Assembly: GCF_003862495.1 (NCBI RefSeq)
Contig: NZ_RRCH01000040.1
Location: 1 to 61,423 of the forward strand
Source of the DNA: Halocatena pleomorpha
GTDB lineage: Archaea > Halobacteriota > Halobacteria > Halobacteriales > Haloarculaceae
Length of the DNA stretch: 61,423 bases
Reading direction: 5' to 3'
Positions 27,353-36,812 of the stretch are shown here, piece after piece (within the stretch, counting starts at the first letter, position 1; the number at the start of each line of letters is the position of its first letter). The notes under the pieces were generated by a model, which ran no database searches, was not told where the DNA came from, and saw only the letters and a list, made by a program, of their open reading frames with translations. The translations under genes and the position numbers were made by a program.

Positions 27353-27401
27353 TTTTTTCATAATACGAGCTGAACGACGATCTGGCACCCGAGAGGATTA
27401 A

Positions 27402-28811
27402 GTGACCGACAACAAAATCGAGGGTGTGGCATCCACAGTCCGGCGGGCGGTCGGGTTCGCCTTCGTTGGGTCGTTTGCCCTTCTCGTGCCGGTATTCGTA
27501 GCGTGGGGCGAACTCCGGACGATAGTCGGTCTCATCCCGATCGGTTCAGTTCTCGATCCAGTTCAGGCGATGACGATCGTGGTCAGCATTCCGTTTCTCG
27601 CAGTTACAGCCCTTTCACTGATCACGACTCACGGTCGGTTGTTCGATCTGTTCGCGTTTCCGGCCGACCACGAAGAAGGGCGACTGTATGGGCTTGCGAG
27701 TTTCTGTTTCGTGACGGCGGGATTGACAGTGTTCGCGCTCCAGTTCGAGCTGTCTCTTCCTGCGTTCGTCGCCAGCGTGTTCTTACTCGTGTATGGGAAC
27801 CTCGCAGAGAAAGCGGCTCGCCAGTCCATGACGGATCCGTTCGTGTTGACGACCGTCTTCGCCGGGGCGGCCTTCTGTATGGGAATTATCGGGCAAGTCC
27901 TCACGATGTCGATTCTAGGAACATCACTGTCGCTGTCGCTTGTCGTTTTTCTTGGGGCGAGCGGCAGCCTCTTGGCCGCGTTGTTGCGGTCGATGTTGTT
28001 CGATCGAGACGATCCGATCGTTCTACTCTCGGTGGCGTTCGCCCTCTGGCTGTTCGCTGATCTTCCGATTTCGCTCGATAGGATTCACGTGGTCGGTGGA
28101 CTCTGTCTCAGCCTCGTGTTCGGGTATCTTTCGTACGCGCTCGAAACCGCGTCGGTCACCGGAATGCTGTCCGGTGTCTTACTCGCGTTGTTGACCGTCG
28201 CTCTCGGGGATTATGGCTGGTTTGCGGTGTTGATCTCCTTTTTCGTTGTCGGTGGGCTTTCGACCAAGTTTCGGTATGAAAGCAAACGTCACCGTGGTCT
28301 CGCCCAAGAGAACGAGGGCGCACGCGGCAGCGGGAACGTGCTTGCCAATTCGGCCGTCGCTCTCATCGCTGTTATCGGGGCAGCGGCACACACCACGCTC
28401 GGCATTCCCGAATCGGTGTTCTTGTTCGCGTTCACAGGCGCGATCGCTGCAGCGATGAGCGATACGCTGTCAAGCGAGATCGGCGGGTTGTTCGGTCCAC
28501 CACGACTCATCACGACGATGCGGCCCGTCAAACCGGGAACAGACGGCGGTGTGACGTGGCAAGGTTTCGCCGCCGGCGTCGGCGGCGCGGCCATCGTTGC
28601 GACGATCACTGTGGTGTTCTTCGATATCACTGCGCCCGGTGCGGGTGTCGTTGTTCTTGCCGGGGTCGTGGGTATGACGGTCGATAGCCTCCTTGGTGCA
28701 ACCGTGGAGGGACCACTGCTCGACAACATGGCGGTCAATTTCCTCGCTACCCTCTCTGCGGCACTCGTCGCCGTTGGGACGTCGCTCGGAACCGGCGTCG
28801 TGGTACTGTGA
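27402..28811 (+). CDS. DUF92/TMEM19-family membrane protein
   Basis: This 469-residue polytopic protein starts at GTG. About a dozen hydrophobic segments are visible, for example VGFAFVGSFALLVPVFVAWG near the N-terminus. The C-terminal half has the DUF92 signature: VGGLSTKFRYESKRHRGLAQE, GNVLANSAVALIAV, AMSDTLSSEIG and the last small-residue-rich segments GMTVDSLLGATVEG. Plant and cyanobacterial relatives are phytyl phosphate kinases (VTE6), so an isoprenoid phosphate kinase role is conceivable here next to prenyltransferases. It overlaps the GNAT gene by 4 bases. Confidence 0.85.
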   Translation: MTDNKIEGVASTVRRAVGFAFVGSFALLVPVFVAWGELRTIVGLIPIGSVLDPVQAMTIVVSIPFLAVTALSLITTHGRLFDLFAFPADHEEGRLYGLASFCFVTAGLTVFALQFELSLPAFVASVFLLVYGNLAEKAARQSMTDPFVLTTVFAGAAFCMGIIGQVLTMSILGTSLSLSLVVFLGASGSLLAALLRSMLFDRDDPIVLLSVAFALWLFADLPISLDRIHVVGGLCLSLVFGYLSYALETASVTGMLSGVLLALLTVALGDYGWFAVLISFFVVGGLSTKFRYESKRHRGLAQENEGARGSGNVLANSAVALIAVIGAAAHTTLGIPESVFLFAFTGAIAAAMSDTLSSEIGGLFGPPRLITTMRPVKPGTDGGVTWQGFAAGVGGAAIVATITVVFFDITAPGAGVVVLAGVVGMTVDSLLGATVEGPLLDNMAVNFLATLSAALVAVGTSLGTGVVVL

Positions 28812-29290
28812 TTCGAAACGCTGTTCCCGCTGATCAGTCCGCTCTTGAGACGATCCAACGCGATTCGCTCGCTTCTCCCTGGCCAGAACTGCTTGACACC
28901 GCCGTTCAGGCACTGGATCTCGACCTGAAGGGACCGCTCTGTCTCGTGGCGACGCCGTCTGAGTCGAACACGCCAGTCGGCTACGTACTCGCTGTTGAGG
29001 GCCATCCCCCCGAGGAGTCGGACAGTTACGAGGGGACTGAAGGACAGTGTTACGTGGCGGAGATCGCCGTCGCAGCCGATCACCGTCGTGAGCGGTATGG
29101 CTCTGCGCTCCTCACAGCTGTTGTCGATCGAACCGACGCGGAGGAGGTCGTTCTGACTGCCCGAGCTAACGCCGACGCCACCCGATCGTTTTACATCGCT
29201 AACAGCTTCCGTGTTGTCGAGCGGCTTTCCGGGTACTACGACAGCGATGGCGAACCGGAAGACGGTCTGTTGTTTTCGAAGCGAGTGTGA
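28808..29290 (+). CDS. GNAT-family N-acetyltransferase
   Basis: This 160-residue protein starts at GTG, overlapping the DUF92 stop by 4 bases, so translation is coupled. It has the acetyl-CoA-binding motif A region CYVAEIAVAADHRRERYGSALL and motif B NADATRSFYIANSFRVVERL. The layout resembles RimI-type protein acetyltransferases, though the substrate is unknown. Confidence 0.85.
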   Translation: MIRNAVPADQSALETIQRDSLASPWPELLDTAVQALDLDLKGPLCLVATPSESNTPVGYVLAVEGHPPEESDSYEGTEGQCYVAEIAVAADHRRERYGSALLTAVVDRTDAEEVVLTARANADATRSFYIANSFRVVERLSGYYDSDGEPEDGLLFSKRV

Positions 29291-29316
29291 GTCCGATCAG
29301 ATGGGTTGAGAGACGG

Positions 29317-30639
29317 TTAGGATTCCGCTTGGACGAGTTGGTCGGCCGTTCGGATCCGAACGCTAGTCGGCTGTTTGACGAACGCCGCCGTTTCGTGCGC
29401 AACGATCTGCGCTACTCCTCGCTGAGCAGCGATGTCGAGCACCCGCTGGCTCAACTCGCCGTCGAGAACCACTGCCGCTGGAACCGACTCGCACGTTTTG
29501 ATCCGATTGAACGCTTCGTTTGCGTCTCCAGTATCGAGCGTGTCGAACTGCTCATCGAGCAACCGAACCGAACCGGTGTTCTCGACGATGACTGCTCGAA
29601 CGTGTCCGCGGAGCGTTTCCGGTTCGGTCGGTGGCGCGGGCGCGTGTTCTTCTGACGGTGTTCGTTCGTCTGTGACACCCGTCTCGGTCACCACTGACGA
29701 TTCTCCCGTTTCGGCGTCAGCGTCGGTGTCGTGAGCGTCGCCGTCTCCCGACTCGGACACGGGTGGGGTCGCAGCCGGTGGAGCCGGACGAGCACTCCCG
29801 TCCGTTGCCGCCATCGCGTCGCGCGGTGTGTTTGCGTCGGTAACTGTCTCGTAGGGAACCTTCTCCCGGAGCGCTTTCATCACAGCACTCCGAGAGAGGT
29901 CTTCGACGTTCTGTCCGGGAGGCGTGACAGCGACGTAATCGACGGTCGTGACCTGCCCGAGTTCTTTGAGGATGAGATCACCGCCGCGGTCACCGTCGAA
30001 AAACACCGTGACAGTGCGCTCGGCCGCGAGTTCGGTGATCGGCGCAGGGATGTTCGTTCCCTCGACGCCGATCGCGTTTTTCACGCCGTACTGGAGCAGC
30101 GTGAGTACGTCCGACCGACCTTCAACGACGATGATAGCGTCTGAGTCCTCAACGCGCGGACCGGCTGGAAGTCCTTCGTATTCGGTGATGTCCTCAACTC
30201 GGATTGAGCGACGCACTTCCTCAACGAGTTCCTCGCTGGTGAGAATTCCACCGTCGAACGCCTCCCCGAGCAGCGTTTTCGCTCTGTCGACGATCTGTCG
30301 GCGCTTTGCGGCTCGAACGTCCTCAATGCGGTCAATCTCGACGCGAGATCGACACGGACCGACTCGTTCGATCGTCTCAAGCGAGGCTGCGAGAATCGCG
30401 GTTTCGACCTGATCCAGACCGCTCGCTATCGTAACGGTTCCGAACGATTGACCTTGTTCGGAATCGATCTCGACATCGATGCGACCGATCTTTGAGGAGT
30501 CCTGAAGGTCACGGAGGTCGAGTTCGTCCCCGAGCAACCCCTCGGTCTGTCCGAAGACGGCCCCGACAACATCACTCCGTTCGACCACCCCCTCTGCAGT
30601 GATATTGGCGTGGATAAGGTATTTCGCTGTATCGTACAT
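29317..30639 (-). CDS. dnaG: Archaeal DnaG-type primase
   Basis: This 440-residue archaeal DnaG begins MYDTAKYLIHANITAEG, as the family does. The TOPRIM domain has Glu173 in VVEGRSDVL and Asp215/Asp217 in FFDGDRGGD, the metal-binding acidic residues. An acidic, low-complexity linker (about 265-340) separates it from a conserved C-terminal segment (RGHVRAVIVENTG). Archaeal DnaG synthesises short oligonucleotides in vitro and is found with the RNA exosome, so it has roles in both RNA decay and priming. It converges on the GNAT gene. Confidence 0.95.
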   Translation of the reverse strand: MYDTAKYLIHANITAEGVVERSDVVGAVFGQTEGLLGDELDLRDLQDSSKIGRIDVEIDSEQGQSFGTVTIASGLDQVETAILAASLETIERVGPCRSRVEIDRIEDVRAAKRRQIVDRAKTLLGEAFDGGILTSEELVEEVRRSIRVEDITEYEGLPAGPRVEDSDAIIVVEGRSDVLTLLQYGVKNAIGVEGTNIPAPITELAAERTVTVFFDGDRGGDLILKELGQVTTVDYVAVTPPGQNVEDLSRSAVMKALREKVPYETVTDANTPRDAMAATDGSARPAPPAATPPVSESGDGDAHDTDADAETGESSVVTETGVTDERTPSEEHAPAPPTEPETLRGHVRAVIVENTGSVRLLDEQFDTLDTGDANEAFNRIKTCESVPAAVVLDGELSQRVLDIAAQRGVAQIVAHETAAFVKQPTSVRIRTADQLVQAES

Positions 30640-30939
30640 GATTGTGTGAGTGCCCGCGTGGGCGTGATTGTGATATCGTCCATGCCCTGCGCATGAGACA
30701 CCCTAAAATCGGGGCTATCGATACATAAACCATACGGGATAGCTTTTTCGAACGCTGTTTCCACCCGTCTGCTGTCGGATTTCGAGATCGACAACAAGAG
30801 CTTATATGGCCGCTCTCTGGTCGGGTCAGTCGACCACCGACATTTGCCGGTGCCGACAGTCACGTTGGGTTTCAAGGTGGTCGTCGCAGTACTGACAGGT
30901 ATGCACGAGCGAGATTTCATGGAGGGAACGCGCGGAACG
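30640..30939. other. Intergenic region between divergent dnaG and M24-like genes
   Basis: These 300 bases hold the dnaG promoter (leftward) and the 5' region of the M24-like gene (rightward). The rightward frame is open upstream to 30844, but that extension is not protein-like until about 30919. No RNA gene was recognised. Confidence 0.45.
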
Positions 30940-32169
30940 ATGGCAGTCGACTGGGAAGAACGCATCGACGTGAACCGACTCCGAACGGAGCGCAAAGAAC
31001 GCGCGCTTGAACAACTACAGGACAGCGGGATGGGAAGCATGCTGTTGGTTTCGGATCCCAACATCCGGTACATGACGGGGCTTGCGATGACCGGCGGCAG
31101 CGGGGCGGACCACTACACGCTACTCACCGAGGAAGGCGATGTCGTCCACTGGGATACGGCGGATCACGCGAGCAATCAACGGTTCAACTGTCCGTGGCTC
31201 ACTGACATTCGGTATGCCTGCCCCGGTCTCGGAAACGTTCCGCGCGCGTCCGGACGGTCCTCCGCCCGGCGGTTCCTGTTGGAGACGATGGTCGATGGGA
31301 TCGTCGGAGCGATGGACGAATACGGCGTGAAAACGGAGCCGATGGGGATTGATGTCGGCCACCACGGACTCGTCAGCGCGTTCGAAACACGGGGTGTCGA
31401 TGTGCGGACTGAAGAATGCACCCGCGTGATGGAGACTGCCCGAAGAATTAAGACCAGAGACGAGATCGAATGCCTTCGGCAGGTCGCGGCGATCTGTGAA
31501 GCGGGCTTCGGACGCATCACCGATGAAACTCGTCCCGGAAAGCGAGAATCGGAGGTGTGGGGAGCAGCGGTCAAGGAACTGTGGCGACACGGGGCACAGG
31601 TGCAGGGCGGCTACCTCACTTCGGGACCGAACACGTGGCCCAAACACCAAGCCAACACGACCGACCGGCTGATCCGACCCGGAGATCTCGTGTACGCCGA
31701 TTTTTACAATATCGGTTATCTTGGGTATCGATCGTGTTACTACCGGACGTTCAGCGTCGGACAGCCCACCCAAGCCCAACGCGACGCCTACGAGACCGCT
31801 CGTGACAACTTATACGACGTGCTCGAACGGATCGAGCCGGGTGCCACGACGGATGAGATCTGTGAAGGCTTTCCCGACATGGATGGTGAACACGCCGAGT
31901 GGTACGACGCGAACGAGCACTGGCAACTCACCACCAATCACTGGGCGCACGGGCTGGGACTCCAACTGTATGAGGTGCCCCTGATTTGGCGCGGACTCTC
32001 TCCCGACCACCCAATCGAAATCGAGGAGGGAATGACGATGGCCGTCGAAACGATGGAACCAGCCGAAAGGCAGGGTGTCCGAATCGAGGAGATGGTCGTC
32101 GTCCGCGAGAACGGTGTCGAAATTCTTAGCCAATGGCCGATCGAAGAGATAACGACAATTGATTATTAA
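30940..32169 (+). CDS. M24 (creatinase/DddP-like) fold protein with altered metal site
   Basis: This 409-residue protein starts at MAVDWEERIDVNRLR; ATGs at 30901 and 30919 are alternatives. The N-terminal creatinase-like domain and C-terminal pita-bread domain are clear, and the overall length resembles the DddP/creatinase branch. Conserved elements are DPNIRYMTGL, the His in NHWAHGLGLQLYEVP, Glu in MAVETMEP and RIEEMVVV. The second metal Asp of the usual D-x(10-12)-D pair is missing: YADFYNIGYLGYRSCYYRTF has Cys where M24 peptidases have Asp before the T-R-T/S. Peptidase or DMSP lyase activity is therefore doubtful. The gene stands alone. Confidence 0.78.
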   Translation: MAVDWEERIDVNRLRTERKERALEQLQDSGMGSMLLVSDPNIRYMTGLAMTGGSGADHYTLLTEEGDVVHWDTADHASNQRFNCPWLTDIRYACPGLGNVPRASGRSSARRFLLETMVDGIVGAMDEYGVKTEPMGIDVGHHGLVSAFETRGVDVRTEECTRVMETARRIKTRDEIECLRQVAAICEAGFGRITDETRPGKRESEVWGAAVKELWRHGAQVQGGYLTSGPNTWPKHQANTTDRLIRPGDLVYADFYNIGYLGYRSCYYRTFSVGQPTQAQRDAYETARDNLYDVLERIEPGATTDEICEGFPDMDGEHAEWYDANEHWQLTTNHWAHGLGLQLYEVPLIWRGLSPDHPIEIEEGMTMAVETMEPAERQGVRIEEMVVVRENGVEILSQWPIEEITTIDY

Positions 32170-32645
32170 CTAGTATTCAATGATATGTGGTTAATCAACA
32201 GATTACATTCCTAGAGGTGTTTCACAATCGTTTTGTTGGTTGGCTCGGTCTGTATCGATGTCGTCCATCAGACCTGACCCACTCGCCGAACACGGACGGC
32301 ACGGAGTCCCGGTGTTGACCACTCCCGGTCTTTTTACGGGTGCCACCGGTCAGTTTCTTGGGGAGTTTCATTCCCGAATCGCGCTACTTCAGGTATTTTT
32401 GCCACATACCTCCACAAGATTCATAACAATACAGTAGAAATAATAAAATGGACGATGGGACGATATAACAACCGTGCCCTTAGAACTGTACGTCATTGAC
32501 CCATCGTTCTGCACGCTCCCTAACACGTTTTCCCTACGGACGGGTGGCGTTCGATCACCTGTCCGGTTCACCCCTTTCCGTAAACAGAGTATCCGCTAGC
32601 GGGCCCAACCGGCTATGCCGTTTTTTTGGAGTCTCCTCGTCTCTT
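32170..32645. other. Intergenic region without a supported gene
   Basis: This 476-base gap separates the convergent M24-like and small acidic protein genes. Short open frames are present on both strands but none has a recognisable family, start signal or clear protein character. A pyrimidine-rich run near 32335 could end the upstream transcript. Confidence 0.4.
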
Positions 32646-32963
32646 TCACTTGACTCCGATCTGTTCTCTAATTTCGTCTGCGTGATCGAGCATCACTTGG
32701 ACACCGTTTGTCCAGAAGAGCTGGTTCGGTTCGAGTCGCTCCCCGTATCGTTGATAGAAATCTCCGTCCAGCTCATCGTACAGTGAGATGATCTCATCCG
32801 CAAGTTCGTCAGGCAACCGCATCTGTACGGTCGTGCCTTCTTCCTCATCATTCGAATCAGAAGGCAACCCCACCGTTCCACGAACTTCCACGTGGCTTTG
32901 TCCGCTTTCTTGGGCGTCGTTGACCCAAACGAATTCACTCGAATCGGGCTGGTCCTCGACCAT
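32646..32963 (-). CDS. Small acidic haloarchaeal protein, function unknown
   Basis: This protein of about 105 residues has a charged N-terminal half rich in Ser, Asp and Glu. A more ordered C-terminal half (VQMRLPDELADEIISLYDELDGDFYQRYGERL, seen in two parts) is helical in character and ends in MLDHADEIREQIGVK. No family was recognised. The composition is typically haloarchaeal and the frame is clean, so it is probably a real gene. It could be a small regulator, but nothing in the sequence proves it. Confidence 0.5.
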   Translation of the reverse strand: MVEDQPDSSEFVWVNDAQESGQSHVEVRGTVGLPSDSNDEEEGTTVQMRLPDELADEIISLYDELDGDFYQRYGERLEPNQLFWTNGVQVMLDHADEIREQIGVK

Positions 32964-33132
32964 CATCTGCTATGTGGAAACTAATACAAATATACCTTGG
33001 GAGTTGCTGGTGTGTACTATACGTTACCCATCAACTTGTGATCAAATCATCGGTGAATAGGGATGACCGCCGGGAAAACCGGTGTATTGGCACGAACGCT
33101 TTTTGTGAGTGTACACCTACGGATAAGATGCG

Positions 33133-34401
33133 ATGGATATCGACAGCCACGCCGGGGAACTCGCCTCCGATCTCGGCGTCGAAAAACAGGAGGTCGCAGC
33201 GGATCTTGAGACACTTCTGGAGTACGACGTTCCCCTGAACGAGGCCAAACAGAGCCTTCGTCGAAAGCATGGTGGGGGCGGGGGCGGAACGGCGCCGACC
33301 GTTGCTTCGATCGGTGACGTTGCAACCACGGATTCGAGCGTAACGGTCACTGGTCGCGTTCTCACCAACGGAACGCGAACGATCATGTACAATGGAGAGG
33401 AACGAACCATCTCGGAAGGTGAGATCGCTGACGAAACGGGCGTGATCTCCTACACAGCGTGGGAGACGTTCGGTTTCGCGGTCGGTGATACGATCACCGT
33501 TGGCAACGCTGGCGTCCGCGAGTGGGACGGTGAACCGCAACTCAATTTCAACGAGAACACCTCGGTTACGACAGAGGCGGCGTCGCTTTCGGTTCCGTAC
33601 GAGATCGGTGGTGAGCGCTCTCTCGTCGATCTCGACCCCGGTGACCGTGGCGTCGTCGTCGAGGCAACAGTGATCGAGTGCGAACAGCGAACGATCGATG
33701 GACGTGATGGTCCGACCGACATTCTGAGCGGCGTGCTCGGAGATGATACTGCTCGACTTCCGTTCACTGATTGGGACGTACACGCGACGATCGAAGCTGG
33801 TGCGTCGGTTCGTCTCGATGACTGTTACGTTCGGAAACACCGGGGCGTACCGTCGGTAAACGTCTCAGAGTTCACGACGGTCACGCCGTTGGATCGTTCG
33901 ATCGCGGTGACTGAAACGGCGCCGACGATGGAACTCGGGACGGCGATCACCGAGGGGAGCACGTTCGATGTCGAATTACGAGGGACCGTAATCGACGTTC
34001 GTGATGGCTCCGGACTGATTCAGCGGTGCCCAGAGTGCAACCGGGTCATCCAGAACGGGCAATGTCGAAGCCACGGCGCGGTCTCCGGTGTTGACGACCT
34101 CCGAGTGAAGGCCATCTTCGATGATGGAACGGGGACAGCCACCGTCGTTCTCGGCCGGGAGCAGACCGAACGAGTCTACGGCGGTACACTTGCGGATGCC
34201 CGAGAGCAGGCCCGCGACGCGATGGACAAGGATGTCGTCACCACTGCGATCGCTGCGGAGATCGTCGGACTAGAACACCGCGTCCGGGGATCGCTCAGCG
34301 TCGACGACTACGGCGCGACGCTCGACGCCACCGAATTCGAGCCGCTCACGGACGATCCGACGGATCGTGCTCAGGCCCTCCTCACAGAGGTGAACGGATG
34401 A
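33133..34401 (+). CDS. rpa1: Replication protein A, RPA1-type single-stranded DNA-binding protein
   Basis: This 422-residue protein has an N-terminal helical segment followed by several OB folds (for example VTVTGRVLTNGTRTI, GVVVEATVIECEQRT and DVELRGTVIDVRDGSG). A zinc finger is present, CPECNRVIQNGQC, with His further on. It coats single-stranded DNA in replication and repair. Its two downstream genes overlap or nearly touch it (4-base overlap, then 4-base gap), matching the haloarchaeal rpa1-rpap1-rpe operon rather than the two-gene rpa3 operon. The length also agrees with RPA1. Confidence 0.88.
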   Translation: MDIDSHAGELASDLGVEKQEVAADLETLLEYDVPLNEAKQSLRRKHGGGGGGTAPTVASIGDVATTDSSVTVTGRVLTNGTRTIMYNGEERTISEGEIADETGVISYTAWETFGFAVGDTITVGNAGVREWDGEPQLNFNENTSVTTEAASLSVPYEIGGERSLVDLDPGDRGVVVEATVIECEQRTIDGRDGPTDILSGVLGDDTARLPFTDWDVHATIEAGASVRLDDCYVRKHRGVPSVNVSEFTTVTPLDRSIAVTETAPTMELGTAITEGSTFDVELRGTVIDVRDGSGLIQRCPECNRVIQNGQCRSHGAVSGVDDLRVKAIFDDGTGTATVVLGREQTERVYGGTLADAREQARDAMDKDVVTTAIAAEIVGLEHRVRGSLSVDDYGATLDATEFEPLTDDPTDRAQALLTEVNG

Positions 34402-35708
34402 GTCACAGTTCATCCGAGGAACGCACCGTTGCCCCTGGCGGTCGGGAAGTCGCCCGCCGCTTGTTCGCGGCAGAGTACACGGACGCGACCTACTCGTATT
34501 CGGAAAGTGACGAAGAACGGGCACCCAACTACGTCGTTACGCCGACCGGCGCGCGCATAAACCGCCTGTTCGTCGCCGGTGTGCTGACTGAAGTCTCACC
34601 AGCCGGCGAGAGTATGCTCCGCGCGCGCGTCGTTGATCCGACGGGCGCGTTCGTCGTGTATGCAGGCCAGTACCAACCCGACGCGATGGCGTTTCTCGAC
34701 GACGTCACCCCGCCAGTGTTCGTGGCCGTTACCGGCAAAGCCCGGACGTTCTCGCCCGATGACACGGATGTCGTGTACACATCGATCCGGCCGGAGGTGA
34801 TCACTGAGATCGACAGTGACACCCGTGATCGGTGGACGGTTTCGACAGCGGAGCGAACCCTCGAACGGATCGCTACCGTTGCTGGTGCGCTTCGGAGTAA
34901 TCACGCGAGTGATTCGGAACTCACGACCGCTCTCAAGGACGCAGGCGTCGATCCGAGCCTCGCAGCCGGCGTTCCGCTCGCGCTCGAACAGTACGGTACC
35001 ACTGAGGCGTACCTTGCAGAGCTACAGCGACGCTCGCTCGACGCGGTGCGACTTGTTGCCGGCGAGATCGACGCTGTCGACGAACTCGCCCATTCACCCG
35101 ATCAGAAAGCGCCCGACGTGTCGTTCACCCCGGTGATCGATCCTGCGCTTCGTCCTGCGACGACGCCGGATCGGGAATCGACGCCGGAACCGGCGTCCAT
35201 CGGCCGTGAGACCCGAGAGGAACCAGTGTCTGACGACTCGATGGAACCGACACCCTCTCTTGAAGACGACGCCGAGGAGTCCGACGCGGCGTTCGATATG
35301 GAAACGGACATCGATGAGGAGTTCGATCCCGAGGAGTTCGAACTAGACGCCGAGATCCGAGATGCGGTAGAATCGGAGTACGGAACGGAATTTTCGACGG
35401 CTGCCGAAGTCGACGCGTCCGAGGAGTCGTCGATTGACGAGGAGGGCGGTGATGAGCAACCAGACCACTCCGACGAGGAGAGTGAAGCGACAGCGGCCGA
35501 CGCTCCCGCCGAACGCGACATAACGTCTGTGTTGCTCAAAACGATGCGCGATCTCGACGACGGCGACGGTGCGGATCGGACACGGCTCATCGAACAAGTA
35601 AGCGAGACGACTGGCGCGTCCGAGACAGCGGTTTCCGAGGCGATTCAGGACGCGCTGATGAGTGGACAGTGCTACGAACCCGATGACGAGACGCTGAAAC
35701 CGATCTGA
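34398..35708 (+). CDS. rpap1: RPA-associated protein (RPAP1-type)
   Basis: This 436-residue protein starts inside the rpa stop codon. The N-terminal OB-fold half (about 20-200) includes RINRLFVAGVLTEVSP and VFVAVTGKARTFSPDD. A long, extremely acidic low-complexity linker (about 260-375) follows. A C-terminal winged-helix-like segment (LIEQVSETTGASETAVSEAIQDALMSG) completes it. In haloarchaea such proteins bind the RPA encoded by the gene next to them and help it work on DNA. Confidence 0.85.
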   Translation: MSHSSSEERTVAPGGREVARRLFAAEYTDATYSYSESDEERAPNYVVTPTGARINRLFVAGVLTEVSPAGESMLRARVVDPTGAFVVYAGQYQPDAMAFLDDVTPPVFVAVTGKARTFSPDDTDVVYTSIRPEVITEIDSDTRDRWTVSTAERTLERIATVAGALRSNHASDSELTTALKDAGVDPSLAAGVPLALEQYGTTEAYLAELQRRSLDAVRLVAGEIDAVDELAHSPDQKAPDVSFTPVIDPALRPATTPDRESTPEPASIGRETREEPVSDDSMEPTPSLEDDAEESDAAFDMETDIDEEFDPEEFELDAEIRDAVESEYGTEFSTAAEVDASEESSIDEEGGDEQPDHSDEESEATAADAPAERDITSVLLKTMRDLDDGDGADRTRLIEQVSETTGASETAVSEAIQDALMSGQCYEPDDETLKPI

Positions 35709-35712
35709 TTCG

Positions 35713-36486
35713 ATGGCTTCCGTAGAGCCGGTACCGAACGAACCCGCGGCAGTTGCCGCTGTCGATTCCGAGCGTGCGCTCATTGTGGCGGACTATCACG
35801 CCGGGATCGAGATCGAACTCCGTCAGGAGGGCGTTGAACTCCCGAGTCGTGCGACCGACCGCCGGGAATCCGTTCTTTCGTTGCTCGATCAGACGAACGC
35901 GGACCGGCTGATCGTGTTGGGTGATCTCATGACCGAGATCGGAGCGCCACGCCCACCGGAACGCGACGAGCTTCGAACACTGATTACACGGGTCACAGAA
36001 CGGGTTCCGATGACGATCGTGAAGGGCAACCACGACGGGTCGATCGAACCGATCGTTGACGCGGCTGTGAGCGAGTTTGATCCACCTCACGAAGTCCATG
36101 TTACACCGACAGACGGCTACCGAACAGGGAACATTGGATTCATCCACGGACACACGTGGCCGTCAACAGACGTACTCGACGCTGATGTGATTGGAATGGG
36201 CCACGAACATCCAATGGTCCGACTGACTGACGCAGTCGGCGGAAGCCGGACGGAACGGGTATGGCTCCGGGGAGCACTTCGTTCGGAGCCGTTCGAAACC
36301 CACTATGGAGCCTCGATCGACGTTGCGGGTGAACTCGTCGTGTTCCCCGCGTTCAACGATCTCACTGGCGGAACGTGGACCAACACCGGACAGGAGTTTC
36401 TCGCTCCGTATCTTCCAGCGGGTGTCAGGTCAACTCAGGCGTATCTACTGAATGGAACCCGACTCGGACAGTATGACCGGATCTGA
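35713..36486 (+). CDS. rpe: Calcineurin-like metallophosphoesterase of the rpa operon
   Basis: This 257-residue phosphoesterase has the full metal-binding motif set: DYHAGIE, GDLMTEIG, KGNHDG, IHGHTWP and GMGHEHPM. It follows the RPA-associated protein gene by 4 bases, which is the known third gene (rpe) of the rpa1 operon. The substrate is unknown; a nucleic acid or nucleotide phosphate would suit the operon. This placement supports a role in DNA repair, but that is inference. Confidence 0.87.
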   Translation: MASVEPVPNEPAAVAAVDSERALIVADYHAGIEIELRQEGVELPSRATDRRESVLSLLDQTNADRLIVLGDLMTEIGAPRPPERDELRTLITRVTERVPMTIVKGNHDGSIEPIVDAAVSEFDPPHEVHVTPTDGYRTGNIGFIHGHTWPSTDVLDADVIGMGHEHPMVRLTDAVGGSRTERVWLRGALRSEPFETHYGASIDVAGELVVFPAFNDLTGGTWTNTGQEFLAPYLPAGVRSTQAYLLNGTRLGQYDRI

Positions 36487-36558
36487 GACCGATTTTCACC
36501 GAGAAAATGAGACGACAGGCTCAGATATCGCTGCCGACAGTGCCTGTAGAAGTCCGAA

Positions 36559-36717
36559 TCAGTTGCCGCGGGAGGACCGAGCCTGTCGAATCGATGCACC
36601 GTCACGGAGCTTGTCTTCGCAGTTTGGACACACACGAACGGACTCCATCCCGTTCGGTGCGAACACTCGTACATAAGCATCCGTCACGAACGATCCACAG
36701 TTCTGGCACTCTGGCAT
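36559..36717 (-). CDS. 52-residue zinc-ribbon protein (DUF7563-like)
   Basis: This short gene starts at MPECQNCGSF and encodes 52 residues. Two CxxC knuckles at Cys4/Cys7 and Cys30/Cys33 (VCPNCEDK) form a complete four-cysteine zinc ribbon, followed by a basic tail (QARSSRGN). The motif spacing and opening residues are those of a widespread haloarchaeal small zinc-finger family. It converges on the rpe gene. Haloarchaeal zinc-finger micro-proteins often act in regulation, but this member's role is unknown. Confidence 0.8.
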   Translation of the reverse strand: MPECQNCGSFVTDAYVRVFAPNGMESVRVCPNCEDKLRDGASIRQARSSRGN

Positions 36718-36812
36718 CCTCTGAAGCAATTCCATTGGTGCACATACATCTTGCGTATTTGAACGAGAAGAAATAATGTTCTTATCCGAAAGACTGATCT
36801 GTATTGATATAT

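Noticed and set aside
35102-35590. Serine-rich minus-strand frame
   Set aside because: It is the antisense shadow of the acidic linker of the RPA-associated protein; GAC/GAG codons read backwards give Ser-rich sequence.
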